This document shows, piece after piece, positions 1 to 9,302 of a stretch of DNA of 64,000 nucleotides (its first letter is position 1; every line of letters starts with the position of its first letter). The stretch is taken from assembly GCA_963664045.2 (NCBI GenBank), contig CAXXGT010000002.1:248001-312000 (forward strand), in the 5' to 3' direction. Below the pieces are notes generated by a model. It saw only the letters and a list, made by a program, of their open reading frames with translations. It had not been told where the DNA came from and did not search any database. A program made the position numbers and the translations under genes. This DNA is from JAPPHA01 sp963664045 (lineage in GTDB: Bacteria > Pseudomonadota > Alphaproteobacteria > Rhodobacterales > Rhodobacteraceae).

Positions 1-294
1 ACCAACATCCATCAAGCCCGTGACGACGGATTGCGCGACGAACTCGTGGCGGTATATGCCCCCGTCAACAACGAGTGCCGCGGCCGCAATCGCGTCGAAA
101 CGTCCGGTCATGGCGAGCCTTTTCGCCAAAAGAGGCAATTCGAATGCGCCGGGAACATCGAATGTCTCGACAGACGCATCGACCTCGAGTTCATCCAGGC
201 GCCTCGTGAATCCCAAGAACGATTGGTCCACAATGTCGGCGTGCCATCGTGCCTTGATGAATGCGAATTTTGGTGTCGTTGGGGATATTGTCAT
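1..294 (-). CDS. ribH2: 6,7-dimethyl-8-ribityllumazine synthase, type II (partial, C-terminus off window)
   Basis: Catalyses the penultimate riboflavin step, condensing 3,4-dihydroxy-2-butanone 4-phosphate with the ribitylamino-pyrimidine. The first 98 codons are present, starting at an ATG at 292-294 and running off the window edge. The stretch AFIKARWHADIVDQ near residue 11 is characteristic of the decameric type II enzyme known from Brucella and Rhizobiales. FDVPGAFELP (about 44-53) and DGGIYRHEFVA (about 77-87, with the catalytic His) are the family substrate-binding motifs. An FMN riboswitch lies just upstream, which supports both the product and the start. Confidence 0.9.
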   Translation of the reverse strand, partial: MTISPTTPKFAFIKARWHADIVDQSFLGFTRRLDELEVDASVETFDVPGAFELPLLAKRLAMTGRFDAIAAAALVVDGGIYRHEFVAQSVVTGLMDVG

Positions 295-362
295 GGCTCC
301 GGATCCTTTTTCAATGACAAGATCCCAGAGCGTTCGAAATGGTCGGGCAGCATGCCGTCCAT

Positions 363-488
363 CCCATTCTCTCTCATCCGGACTCTCACCGTCGGCTCCG
401 GAATTTCACCGGATCTGCTGACCCATTCGCGTGAATGGCGCTCGCGGGCTGTCACCGCCGGTGGGGACTTTCACCCCGCCCTGAGAAT
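363..488 (-). promoter_or_regulatory. FMN riboswitch (RFN element) controlling ribH2
   Basis: Read on the minus strand, the element begins with AGGGCGGGGTGAAAGTCCCC followed by ACCGGCGGT. It continues through AGCCCGCGAGCG, CAGATCCGGTGAAATTCCGG and GCCGACGGTGAGAGTCCGGA, and closes with GATGAGAGAGAAT. These are the conserved segments of the RFN aptamer in the right order, and the 5' and 3' ends pair (ATTCTC with GAGAAT). It ends about 70 bases before the ribH2 ATG, where it would repress expression on FMN binding. Confidence 0.95.
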
Positions 489-738
489 GCCAAATGACTA
501 GGAGACAACCGCGAATTGGTCAATGTCTGTAATTCGATTGGCCGCACCAACGGGACGGGACAACATTTCGCTTTTTCAGTGAACCAAGCACTCGTTCCCC
601 GCCCAATCTGTTTATCGGCGAAAAAGGAAGGTGCGAATCCGCGGGTAAGAGGGGGAGCGCTAGATCCCGAACAAGTGCGTGTTCTTCCGCGTGGCCCGGT
701 AGCCCGATCATCTCGCCCGCGAAGCCGCGCGAGCACGA

Positions 739-1503
739 TCATGCGAAAAGGGATCGCGTATAGTCGCTGGTCGTGCGCCGGGTAACCGTTTCCAGCGCGC
801 CATACTCGATCTGTTTCCCGCGGCGCATGACGAGAACCTCGTCGGATGTGTGCCAGACCACGCCGATGTCATGCGTGACGATCAACACCGAAAGCCCGCG
901 GGATGATTTGAGTTCCTGCAGCAAATTCAAGATCTGGGCCTGGACGGAAACATCCAGTGCCGAAGTCGGCTCATCAAGGATCATCAGGTCAGGCTCCAGG
1001 GCAAGTGCACGTGCAATGGCAACGCGTTGTGCCTGGCCGCCCGAAAGCTCGCGCGCCCGGCTTTCCAGGAATTCAGGCCGTAATCCACAGTCTTCCAGGT
1101 TTTTCAAGCTTCGGTCCCTCACGTCACTGCGGGAAAAGCCTCCTTGCGCCTTCAGCGGTTCGGCCAGGATTTCCGCGACGGTCAGCCTGGGGCTGAGTGA
1201 GAGAAACGGGTTTTGCATGACGACGCCAATCTGCGCACGCAGGGGACGCATTTCGCGATCCGGGATGTCGAGCCAGTCGCGCCCCTGGTAACGGATGCCT
1301 CCACCTTCGACGGGGACGAGCCGAAGGATTGCACGCAAGACCGTGCTCTTGCCGGACCCGCTCTCGCCGATAATGCCAAGGGTTTTCCGAGAATCCAGCA
1401 TGAACGAGATGCCGTCTGCGGCGGGTTTGGGGCGATCTGCGAACATTGATGACCGTCCATACCGCACCACGAGTTCAGAGACTTCGAGAACTGGCTCAAG
1501 CAT
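739..1503 (-). CDS. Oligopeptide-type ABC transporter ATP-binding protein (DppF/OppF family)
   Basis: One of the two ATPases that energise import by the adjacent permeases. GESGSGKST (Walker A) lies near residue 50, LSGGQAQRVAIARAL (signature) near 150, LMILDEPTSALD (Walker B) near 170, and a switch His in VTHD. The chosen ATG at 1501-1503 gives 254 residues; longer in-frame starts would run through the upstream ATPase. The start overlaps the stop of the preceding gene by 8 bases, which implies translational coupling. The protein lacks the long C-terminal solute-specificity tail seen in many DppF proteins. Confidence 0.9.
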   Translation of the reverse strand: MLEPVLEVSELVVRYGRSSMFADRPKPAADGISFMLDSRKTLGIIGESGSGKSTVLRAILRLVPVEGGGIRYQGRDWLDIPDREMRPLRAQIGVVMQNPFLSLSPRLTVAEILAEPLKAQGGFSRSDVRDRSLKNLEDCGLRPEFLESRARELSGGQAQRVAIARALALEPDLMILDEPTSALDVSVQAQILNLLQELKSSRGLSVLIVTHDIGVVWHTSDEVLVMRRGKQIEYGALETVTRRTTSDYTRSLFA

Positions 1504-2443
1504 GCTCTGCCCCGAGGTGACACGCCCACTCGCGATCATCTTCATGCATCCTGGGCGCCGGCCGTTTGGCGCAGGTCGGCATTGCAACCGAACACCGCTC
1601 GGTAAATGGACAGCCGGCAAATTCCGTATTCGTCCCGGGAGGTTGACCGTCGATGGCTTCCAGGCGGCACCCGATCGTCTCCCTGCCCGGTCGCGCATCC
1701 AGGAGCGCACGGGTGTAAGGATGCATCGGGCGCGACAGGAGCGCCTGCGTTTCGGCCTCTTCAACAGTCATGCCAGCATAAAGCACGCTCGCCCTTGAAC
1801 AGGCGTAGCCGACGACGTCCATGTCATGGGTGATCATGAGAACCGTCAGGTTCCGCTCGTTCACGAGCGTCTTGAGCACGTCGAGCACCTGGCGCCCGAC
1901 GGTCTTGTCGAGGGCTGTCGTCGGCTCGTCGGCAATCAGGAACTCCGCGCCAGTCGCCAGAGCCTGGGCGATCACGACCCGCTGCTGCATGCCGCCCGAG
2001 AGTTCGTGCGGAAAGCTTCGCAACACACGACGGCTGTCCGGGAGCCCGGTTGCCTCGAGCAATTCGATTGAACGCGCTTTCCGCTCGGTGCGGCCCGAGA
2101 GACCTGCTGCCTTCAGAACATCATCCAGTTGCCGGCGGATGCTCAGGACCGGATTGAGTGCCGCAGCTGGATCCTGGGAAATCAGGCTGATCCTGCGACC
2201 GCGCAGCCGGGCCGCGTCGGCAATCAGGTCCGTCCCGCCGAACCGGCACCGCGATGCGGACACGCGCGCGCTATCGGGCAAGAGTCCCAGGAACGCCATG
2301 CCGATGGTGGACTTCCCGCAACCCGATTCCCCGATCAGGCCGTGAATTGTGCCGGGCTTGATCGTCACCGACGCATCGCGGACTGCCCGAATTGGCCGCG
2401 CCGGATGGCCGAATTCAACCGCGAGGTTCCGGACGTCAATCAC
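1496..2443 (-). CDS. Oligopeptide-type ABC transporter ATP-binding protein (DppD/OppD family)
   Basis: Second ATPase of the transporter. Walker A GESGCGKST, signature LSGGMQQRVVIAQAL and Walker B LIADEPTTALD are present. The C-terminus has the oligopeptide-specific extension with the cysteine pattern GCPFTERC and a later Cys, as in the OppD/DppD C-terminal domain. The GTG start at 2441-2443 overlaps the stop of the upstream permease by 8 bases, exactly the arrangement at its own 3' end. The upstream residues of the open frame are out-of-frame shadow of the permease gene. Confidence 0.88.
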   Translation of the reverse strand: MIDVRNLAVEFGHPARPIRAVRDASVTIKPGTIHGLIGESGCGKSTIGMAFLGLLPDSARVSASRCRFGGTDLIADAARLRGRRISLISQDPAAALNPVLSIRRQLDDVLKAAGLSGRTERKARSIELLEATGLPDSRRVLRSFPHELSGGMQQRVVIAQALATGAEFLIADEPTTALDKTVGRQVLDVLKTLVNERNLTVLMITHDMDVVGYACSRASVLYAGMTVEEAETQALLSRPMHPYTRALLDARPGRETIGCRLEAIDGQPPGTNTEFAGCPFTERCSVAMPTCAKRPAPRMHEDDREWACHLGAEHA

Positions 2444-3269
2444 TGGCCCACTGCCTGTCGGTATTGCGCAGTGCGTCGCCCAGAAGGCTGAACGCCAGCG
2501 CCACGAGGAATATGGCAATTCCGGGCGCAATCGCGACCCACCACCGCTCGGGAAATACCGCGCGACCGGCGTTGACCATTTCACCCCAGTCGGCGACTGG
2601 TGGCCGGACACCCAATCCAAGGAACGACAGTGCGGAACCGGTCAAAAGCGCCGGGCCGAAATCAAGGGCGGCCTGAACCGAAAGCGGTCGCGCGACCGTC
2701 GGCAAAATGTGGCGAACAAGAATGCGCGCATGCGAAACGCCCATGACCTGTGCTGCCTCGACGAATGGCTGACCACGGAGGACCAGCACCTCAGAGCGGG
2801 CCAGCCGCGCGTACCAGGGCCACCAGCTGACCGAAATCGCGATTATGCAGTTGACCATTCCTGCGCCAAGTGCAGCAGCCAGAAGTACCGCCAAGAGCAG
2901 TGCGGGGAAAGCCAGGAACACATCCGTGACGCGCATGAGGGCCTCGTCGACCCATCCACCCCTGTAACCCGCGATGATCCCGATCGGCAGGCCGATGAGG
3001 AGCCCGATGAAAACAACGACCAACCCGATCGTAACGGACACCCGCCCTCCGAAGATCACGCGGGACAGGATATCGCGTCCGAGGCCGTCGGTTCCCAGCC
3101 AATACACGGCGGAAGGTCCCTGGAAACGATCTGCAATATTCGGGTCGCCTGCCCCCTGGTCGGCGAAAGGCGCAACCACCGGCGCAAAGATGGCGGCAAG
3201 GATGATTCCCGCGATGACCGTCAGGCTTATGGTGCCAGTCAGCCCAAGGGTGCGCATGACCCGCCTCAT
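2436..3269 (-). CDS. Oligopeptide-type ABC transporter permease (DppC family)
   Basis: Inner-membrane permease of 277 residues. An N-terminal membrane segment is followed by the DppC-type motif YWLGTDGLGRDILSRVI (about residues 55-71), then five hydrophobic segments. The EAA-like cytoplasmic loop EAAQVMGVSHARILVRHILP (about 168-187) contacts the ATPase. ATG and the preceding TGA overlap as ATGA with the DppB-type gene. It forms a heterodimeric channel with that protein. Confidence 0.92.
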   Translation of the reverse strand: MRRVMRTLGLTGTISLTVIAGIILAAIFAPVVAPFADQGAGDPNIADRFQGPSAVYWLGTDGLGRDILSRVIFGGRVSVTIGLVVVFIGLLIGLPIGIIAGYRGGWVDEALMRVTDVFLAFPALLLAVLLAAALGAGMVNCIIAISVSWWPWYARLARSEVLVLRGQPFVEAAQVMGVSHARILVRHILPTVARPLSVQAALDFGPALLTGSALSFLGLGVRPPVADWGEMVNAGRAVFPERWWVAIAPGIAIFLVALAFSLLGDALRNTDRQWASD

Positions 3270-4288
3270 GACACCACGACCCTCGGGTCAATCACGGCCT
3301 GTGCAAGATCGATGACCAGGTTCATCAGGACATAGCAGATGGTCACAACCAGTGTGGAGGCCGCGATCACCGGAAAGTCCTTCGACAGGATGGCTTCGCT
3401 GACGTAACGTCCCAGGCCCGGCCAGGCGAAAATAATCTCGACCAACACGGCGCCGGTGAGCGAGAACGCGAAACTCAACCCGATGATCGTAAGCGCGGGA
3501 CCGACCGCATTGGGCAGGGCATGTCCGAAGAGAATTCGCCGGTGCGACAGGCCGTGGGCGCGCGACGCCAGCACGTGACGACGCTCCAGGATTTCGATCA
3601 TCAACGCGCGGGTCAGGCGTGTGGCGATGCCCGCGGGGTAGGCTGCAAGCGTGATCGCGGGCAGGATCAGGTGAAGGCAGGCGTCCCGGAAGGCGTCAAA
3701 CCGCAACGCTATCAGGCTGTCGATCAGCAACCATCCGGTTACCGTTTCGACCGGATCAAACAGCGATATTTCGCGAGATATTCGACCCGACAACGGCAGC
3801 ACACCAAGCCACTGTGCAAAGACGAACTGCAGCACCATGGCCAGGAAGAACGTTGGCATCGCAACGGCGGCAATCGCGCCGAGACCGGAAAGCCGGTCAA
3901 GCCATCCCCCCCTGCGGTCCGCTGTAACGACGCCAAGAGGTATGCCGAAGAGAAGCGCTATGCCGGTCGAGAACAGCGCAAGTTCAAGCGTGGCCGGCAG
4001 GAAAACCGCGAGGTCGTCCCAAATTGGGCGCCGTGTGCGATAGGAGAACCCGAAGTCACCGCTGGCCATCGACGTCACGAAATCCGCAAAGCGAATGTAG
4101 AGCGGTTCGTCGAGTTTCAGAAGCTCCCGCGCCAATTCGACCTGTTCGACCGTGGGCCGCGGCCCGGCGTAAAGCGCCGCCGGATCAGATGGCACGATCC
4201 GGGACGCAACAAAGACAAGGAAGGCCACGCCGAAAACCACAAACGCCGACATGATGAGGCGTCTGATGGTATACCTGAGAAGGTTCAT
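3266..4288 (-). CDS. Oligopeptide-type ABC transporter permease (DppB family)
   Basis: Inner-membrane permease of 340 residues. It starts with the typical MNLLRYTIRRL and an N-terminal membrane helix, followed by the DppB periplasmic region and the motif SFSYRT-like GFSYRTRRP near residue 90. The EAA loop contains RAHGLSHRRILFGHALPNA. The start at 4286-4288 lies 19 bases after the binding-protein stop; a longer frame upstream is only shadow of that gene. Confidence 0.92.
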   Translation of the reverse strand: MNLLRYTIRRLIMSAFVVFGVAFLVFVASRIVPSDPAALYAGPRPTVEQVELARELLKLDEPLYIRFADFVTSMASGDFGFSYRTRRPIWDDLAVFLPATLELALFSTGIALLFGIPLGVVTADRRGGWLDRLSGLGAIAAVAMPTFFLAMVLQFVFAQWLGVLPLSGRISREISLFDPVETVTGWLLIDSLIALRFDAFRDACLHLILPAITLAAYPAGIATRLTRALMIEILERRHVLASRAHGLSHRRILFGHALPNAVGPALTIIGLSFAFSLTGAVLVEIIFAWPGLGRYVSEAILSKDFPVIAASTLVVTICYVLMNLVIDLAQAVIDPRVVVS

Positions 4289-4307
4289 CCGGTGCGGCCC
4301 ATAAGCT

Positions 4308-5873
4308 TTACTTCCGCCTGAGTTCGTTGGCGAAGACGACGTGCCCGTAGGCGGGGTTGTCGACATAGCCCTCGATGTCGGAACGGACGAAGTGCACGTT
4401 CGGCATGTCCAACATGAACACCGCTGCGGCATCTTCGATGACGATGCGATTGGCCTCCCGGAACTTGGCCTCGGAAGCAGCACGGTCACTGGTCGACAGG
4501 GTGTTTGCTTCGTCAAGAATGGCATCAAAGTCCGGGTTGGAATAGTAGCCGAGATTGAAGAACGGCTCATCCTCGGAATTGAAGAGGCTGAAGAGGAAGT
4601 CGTAGGGCGTCACAAACGTGGGCCACCAATACATGACGAAGATGTCCTGCGCGGCCTCGGGGTTCGCTTTCGCAAGTTCCCACTGTGCCTCCCATGCCAT
4701 CGGCTGCAGAATCAGTTCGATACCAAGGGCGGACAGATTTGCGCGCCACAGCTCGCCCGCGAGCTGTTGCAATGCGTCGCCGGTACCGTAGGTCATCGTC
4801 AGTTCGATTCCGGAAACCCCGGCCTCGTCGAGCAGGACCTTCGCGGCGGCAAGATCCGTCGAGGGCGCCGGCGCAGCTGCATCATGGCCCCAGATACCCG
4901 GAGGAATGATCCCCATGGACCGGCTGCCAAGGCCCTCGGTGCCTGCCGCGATGACATCGCCGTAGGGGAATGCCAACGCCAGAGCCTGGCGGACGCGGGC
5001 ATCGTCAAGCGGCGCGCGGCGTACGTTCAGCAGGCCAAAGAGGTTCTGGAAGGATGGATTGACGTGGACAGCCACGTCAGGCTTGGCCTCGAGGCTCGCG
5101 ATGTTCTCGAATGGCAGGCCGGTCGCCCAGTCCGCCTGACCGCTTTCCAGCATGCTTTGCGCAAGAACCGAATCCTCCGTGATCTCGAAGACGATGTTTT
5201 CAAAGCCGCCAGCGTTTCCTTCCCGATAATTTTCGTTTCGGACCATGATCAGGCGCTGACCCGGTTCGTAGCGCGAGATCACGTAAGGTCCGGACCCGGC
5301 CGAGTTGCCGGCATTGAACCAGGCGTTGTCCTTGTCTATCGCGTTCGGACTGATGATCCAGGCGGCAAATCCGGCGGACGCGGTCACGTCCATCGGCTGC
5401 GGCCATGCAAGTTTCATGACCACGGTCAGGTCGTCGGGCGTCTCAATCGCTTCGACTGCCGACCAGATGAAGGCCGCGCCGCCACCGATGGCCTGCGTAC
5501 GCTCGATCGACGCCTTGACGGCGGCGGCGTTCAATGGCGCGCCGTCCGAAAACGACACGCCGCTGCGCAAGATGAACGTCCAGGTGAGACCATCTTCCGA
5601 CGAACTCCAGCTTTCCGCCAGAACCGGTTCCACCGTGCCCGAACCGCCGGACATGTCGGGGATGTACTTTGTCAAGGTTTCATAGGCATTTGCCAGTACC
5701 GCTCCATCATTTGAAAATGATGTTGCAGGATCAAGATCCGGAAATCCTGCCGGCGAGGCGATTGTCAGGATGTCCGAACTGCCCTGGGCACTGCCGACAC
5801 TGGCCTGGGCGAAGCAAGCGGTCGTGGCCAATGCGGCCAGGATACCGGTTTTCAGAAATTCACGACGTTCCAT
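4308..5873 (-). CDS. ABC transporter substrate-binding protein, oligopeptide/nickel type (SBP family 5)
   Basis: Periplasmic solute receptor of 521 residues. It begins MERREFLKTG and continues with a hydrophobic stretch, resembling a Tat-like or Sec signal with an AQASVG cleavage region. The body carries SBP_bac_5 landmarks: VLAESWSSSEDGLTWTFILR near 65-85, FSDGAPLNAAAV near 92 and GSGPYVISRYEPGQRL near 195. The ligand cannot be read from sequence. Its neighbours (DUF917 and hydantoinase-like proteins) point to an amide, hydantoin or peptide-like substrate. The start overlaps the DUF917 stop by 14 bases. Confidence 0.9.
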   Translation of the reverse strand: MERREFLKTGILAALATTACFAQASVGSAQGSSDILTIASPAGFPDLDPATSFSNDGAVLANAYETLTKYIPDMSGGSGTVEPVLAESWSSSEDGLTWTFILRSGVSFSDGAPLNAAAVKASIERTQAIGGGAAFIWSAVEAIETPDDLTVVMKLAWPQPMDVTASAGFAAWIISPNAIDKDNAWFNAGNSAGSGPYVISRYEPGQRLIMVRNENYREGNAGGFENIVFEITEDSVLAQSMLESGQADWATGLPFENIASLEAKPDVAVHVNPSFQNLFGLLNVRRAPLDDARVRQALALAFPYGDVIAAGTEGLGSRSMGIIPPGIWGHDAAAPAPSTDLAAAKVLLDEAGVSGIELTMTYGTGDALQQLAGELWRANLSALGIELILQPMAWEAQWELAKANPEAAQDIFVMYWWPTFVTPYDFLFSLFNSEDEPFFNLGYYSNPDFDAILDEANTLSTSDRAASEAKFREANRIVIEDAAAVFMLDMPNVHFVRSDIEGYVDNPAYGHVVFANELRRK

Positions 5874-7032
5874 GTCTGGTTTCCTCCCCTGGATTGTCGA
5901 TCCCGGCTGGTGCCGGGTTCATCATGTAGGATTCCGCGGGCGCGGGATCGTACGGTTGGTTGAATGGTTTGAAATCAAGGTCATAGCCGAATGCCCTCGG
6001 GCCCATGACCGCGAGTGCCGACTCCGTTCGCAGCAATTTCGGCGCGGGCAGACACAGGATTGCCACGCGAATTCCGTACCTGATTTCTTCGGTTGAAACC
6101 GGAGCGCCGTCATCACTGTCCACGACGCAAATGAGATCCGGGACCGTGGCGATTTCCGACCCGTCTTCGCGAGCCACGATGAACTCGTTCTGGAGGTCGA
6201 TTTCGATGACCCGGCCACGGTCTTCCCCGAGCCCCGATACCGTCAGCATTCCGCGCGTGAAACCGTTTGCGATACTTCGCGCGATGTCCACGACCTTTCC
6301 CCGCAGTAGGCAACCTCCGCGCCCCACGGTGCAGATAGCGTCCACCGGGTCCGTCTTTGCTGACCTTGCGCAAAGGACCGCGTCGCCCAGCCGGCGCGCC
6401 AGACTGATCGAATGGTGGATTCCGTGCGACTTGAGAAATGCACCGGAAATCGGCGCCGTCGACATCAGCGCCGAACAACCCATGGCAATCGTCGCAGGCC
6501 GCATCAGCCGTTCAAGCATTTCCGGCGACCGTGCATCGGTCACGACCAGGACATTGCCGTGTACGTCGGTCAATGCCGCGGGTGCAGTTTCCTGGCCACC
6601 CACGAAAAAGGATGTCATCTGCGTCTCGGGGAATGCCCGCCCCATGCCATCGGCATCCACGACCGGCAATCCAAGCTGAGCGGCGGGCAGCATCGGAGCT
6701 ATTCCATTCGATCCGCCGATCTCGTCGGCCACCAGCGCATCAATGCGTTTACCCGAGACGTTTTCGATTGCCTCGATCAACCGGATGCCTTCGTGCCCCT
6801 CGTCGATCCTTTCGATACTGACGGTTGGTGCCCCGATCCCGCCCAGCGGCAGGACAGTTGCATCGTCAGGCAGGTCTTCGGGCAGAACGACCTCGATCTT
6901 CATGCCCGAGGAAAGGTGCGCCTTCGCTTTCAATTGGCCGTGGTATGAACTTCCTCCGCCGCCGGTTCCCAATATCCCGGCCCCGATCGCAATGCGGTCG
7001 ATGTCTTCCGAAGAGATGTCCCAGGTCTTCAT
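5860..7032 (-). CDS. DUF917 family protein, partner of hydantoinase-like proteins
   Basis: Protein of 390 residues. The N-terminus IAIGAGILGTGGGGSSYHGQ (about residues 14-33) is the glycine-rich signature of the DUF917 family. Members are usually encoded beside hydantoinase/oxoprolinase A-like proteins, and no reaction is firmly established for the family. The ATG at 7030-7032 overlaps the upstream stop as ATGA. Co-translation with the hydantoinase-like gene suggests a common complex or pathway acting on the transported compound. Confidence 0.85.
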   Translation of the reverse strand: MKTWDISSEDIDRIAIGAGILGTGGGGSSYHGQLKAKAHLSSGMKIEVVLPEDLPDDATVLPLGGIGAPTVSIERIDEGHEGIRLIEAIENVSGKRIDALVADEIGGSNGIAPMLPAAQLGLPVVDADGMGRAFPETQMTSFFVGGQETAPAALTDVHGNVLVVTDARSPEMLERLMRPATIAMGCSALMSTAPISGAFLKSHGIHHSISLARRLGDAVLCARSAKTDPVDAICTVGRGGCLLRGKVVDIARSIANGFTRGMLTVSGLGEDRGRVIEIDLQNEFIVAREDGSEIATVPDLICVVDSDDGAPVSTEEIRYGIRVAILCLPAPKLLRTESALAVMGPRAFGYDLDFKPFNQPYDPAPAESYMMNPAPAGIDNPGEETRHGTS

Positions 7033-8585
7033 GCCGAAAGGCTCCCCACGGCCTTTGCCGCAATTCGAACGGCGTTGCCCGGCAAGTAGGCAAGCGGCGT
7101 CTCGGTCAATTCGGCAATTTCCACGCTTGCGGCGTTGGCACCCGCCTCGACTGCCCGGTTCATGGCGACAGCGGTGACCTCGGCAAGCGCTTCGTCGCGG
7201 CTCTTGTCTTCCAGCGAAATGACCCGGTCGACGTCCCCGGAAACCTGGGCGATCGCGGCCCCAATGGCGTTGGCGGATTCGAAGTGGGGCGGGCGCACGA
7301 CCTCGCTGCATCCTTCGAGGTCGCCGTCCACAAGGATCGATCCGCCACCGACGAGGATGGCAGGTACCGGGCCGGGTCCCGGTTTCATACGATCAATCGC
7401 GCCCTCGACGTCTGATTTCATACGACGGGACGCGCGTTCGACGAAGCCGGGTTCAAGATCGGCGACTGCCGCCCGACTCCCAAGATGTGCAATACCGGCG
7501 GCCACCGCCAGGTCGGTCGCCGTCAGCACGTCGCCGCCAAAGACCCTTGCGCGGCCAGCCAAGCGAAAGCCGACCGAATCCGGGCCGATCGTGAAGTTTT
7601 CACCGTCACGGCGAATGATGCTCCCGCCGCCAAGGCCGAATGAATAGACATCCGGTACGCGGAAGTTGGTCCTGACACCGGCGAAATCGGCGCCCAATCC
7701 ACGGGTACGCGGGAAGCCACCGATCAGCATGCCAACATCTGTCGTCGTGCCGCCGATATCGACCACCACACGTTCCGTCAGCCCGGTCAGGAAAGACGCC
7801 CCTCGCATGGAGTTCGTCGGACCGGAGGAAATGGTAAAAATCGGGAATCGCCTGGCGTGCTCCGCGGCCATCAACGTACCGTCGTTCTGCGTCAGGTACA
7901 GCGGACACGTGAGACCAAGGTTCGAAAACGCCCTTTGAAAGGCATCAACTGTAGACCTGCCCAACTCCATCAGGGCTGCATTCAGGATCGTCGCGTTTTC
8001 ACGCTGCAACAGCCCCGTGTGCCCGATCCGGTGTGACAAGCTCAGGTTGACGCCTGGCATTTCCGATTGCACGATTTTGGCGGCATGAAGTTCCATTTCG
8101 TCGTTGACCTGTGCGAACACGGAGTTGATCGCGACCGCGGTGATGCCCTTGGCCGCCAATGATCGGCAGGCGTTACGGATTTCCTCGGGGTCCAGCGGCA
8201 CGATCGGACGACCGTCGAACTCGTAGCCCCCGCCCACGAGCGCGGTTTCTCCTTCAACCATGTCGCGCAGGTCTTCCGGCCAGTCGATCATCGGCGGCAG
8301 AGAACGTGTCGCGGGACCACACAGGCGCAGGACTCCGACCTTTCGAAGATCACGCCGTTCGACCGCCGCATTCACGAACTGGGTGGTGCCGACCATCACG
8401 GCAGCGACGTTTTCGGGTTCAACTTCCGCTTCATCCATAACCGCGCGGACCGCGGCCAAGATCCCTCCGGTAACGTCTACCGTGGTCGAGCGTTTGGCCG
8501 TCGCCAGTACTGCCTGTCCGTACAGCGCGGCCGCGTCGGTATTGGTGCCGCCGACGTCCACGCCTATCCGGACTGCACGGCTCAA
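7029..8585 (-). CDS. Hydantoinase/oxoprolinase-family protein, short form (HyuA-like)
   Basis: Protein of 518 residues with the actin-like ATPase fold of the hydantoinase A/oxoprolinase family. IGVDVGGTNTDAA (about 7-19) is the N-terminal phosphate loop, and VVDIGGTTTDVGML near 268 is the second phosphate motif. It is shorter than classical N-methylhydantoinase A (near 690 residues), as is usual for copies paired with DUF917. The predicted start is TTG at 8583-8585, sharing TTGA with the stop of the Lrp gene. No in-frame ATG fits the conserved N-terminus. It may hydrolyse a cyclic amide at the expense of ATP. Confidence 0.85.
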   Translation of the reverse strand: MSRAVRIGVDVGGTNTDAAALYGQAVLATAKRSTTVDVTGGILAAVRAVMDEAEVEPENVAAVMVGTTQFVNAAVERRDLRKVGVLRLCGPATRSLPPMIDWPEDLRDMVEGETALVGGGYEFDGRPIVPLDPEEIRNACRSLAAKGITAVAINSVFAQVNDEMELHAAKIVQSEMPGVNLSLSHRIGHTGLLQRENATILNAALMELGRSTVDAFQRAFSNLGLTCPLYLTQNDGTLMAAEHARRFPIFTISSGPTNSMRGASFLTGLTERVVVDIGGTTTDVGMLIGGFPRTRGLGADFAGVRTNFRVPDVYSFGLGGGSIIRRDGENFTIGPDSVGFRLAGRARVFGGDVLTATDLAVAAGIAHLGSRAAVADLEPGFVERASRRMKSDVEGAIDRMKPGPGPVPAILVGGGSILVDGDLEGCSEVVRPPHFESANAIGAAIAQVSGDVDRVISLEDKSRDEALAEVTAVAMNRAVEAGANAASVEIAELTETPLAYLPGNAVRIAAKAVGSLSA

Positions 8586-9082
8586 CTGGCTGCCCGGTGT
8601 CCGTGCGATTCGCGGCTGAGTGCCGTGGTGCGCGTGTTGAACACCTTGTACAGCCGCATGACTAGGCTGATGTTGATCCGCCGCACCCCTTCGGATTTGG
8701 CGACGTGCTTTTCCGCAAAATCCAGAAGCTCCGCGTTGGTTTCCGCGAAGATCGAAGCGTTGAGGCTGTAATCTCCGGTCGTTGCCGCCAGGTAGCCAAC
8801 CTGGTCGTACTCCGCGAGCGCGGCTGCGACCTTGTCTATCATGCCTGGCTCGACATCAATCAGCACATCTGCCTGGACGCCCGGCTCGGCGATGATCGGA
8901 TCCGGTATCGCACCGATGACGATCTGCCTGGACTGCAGGAGCGCCGAAATGCGGTTGCGGATTGTCCGCTCGGAGACCTTGCCGATTCGCTGGGCGATTT
9001 CCGAAGCGGAAGCACGACCATCTACCGTGAGGTGCTCGATTATTTCCCGATCCAGATCGTCAATCTGCTGGCTCACAGGCAT
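8582..9082 (-). CDS. Lrp/AsnC-family transcriptional regulator
   Basis: Protein of 166 residues. An N-terminal winged helix-turn-helix (IDDLDREIIEHLTVDGR then SASEIAQRIGKVSERTIRNRI) is followed by a RAM-like ligand-sensing domain (ADVLIDVEPG, then VGYLAATTGDYSLNA). It is the first gene of the operon and overlaps the next by 4 bases, so it is probably a local regulator responding to the transported or degraded compound. The ATG at 9080-9082 follows a GGGGAA purine run; a TTG four codons upstream is possible. Confidence 0.88.
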   Translation of the reverse strand: MPVSQQIDDLDREIIEHLTVDGRASASEIAQRIGKVSERTIRNRISALLQSRQIVIGAIPDPIIAEPGVQADVLIDVEPGMIDKVAAALAEYDQVGYLAATTGDYSLNASIFAETNAELLDFAEKHVAKSEGVRRINISLVMRLYKVFNTRTTALSRESHGHRAAS

Positions 9083-9302
9083 TTCCCCTTGCAAATCAAA
9101 CTAACCCTGTTTCCGATTCGGATCAATGGCGGGCATTTTTTTCCGTTTCGGAAATCTGCAGGGGTCGCACTGACACTGATTCACAAGTCCGTGTGCCTCG
9201 TCAGGAATCCGCGATTCCCGGGCCGAGATCGGTTGTTGAGCATATCGAACTGAAATAGAATCGACTCATGAATTCGACTAGAGGACCTGCACAGGTGATG
9301 AC

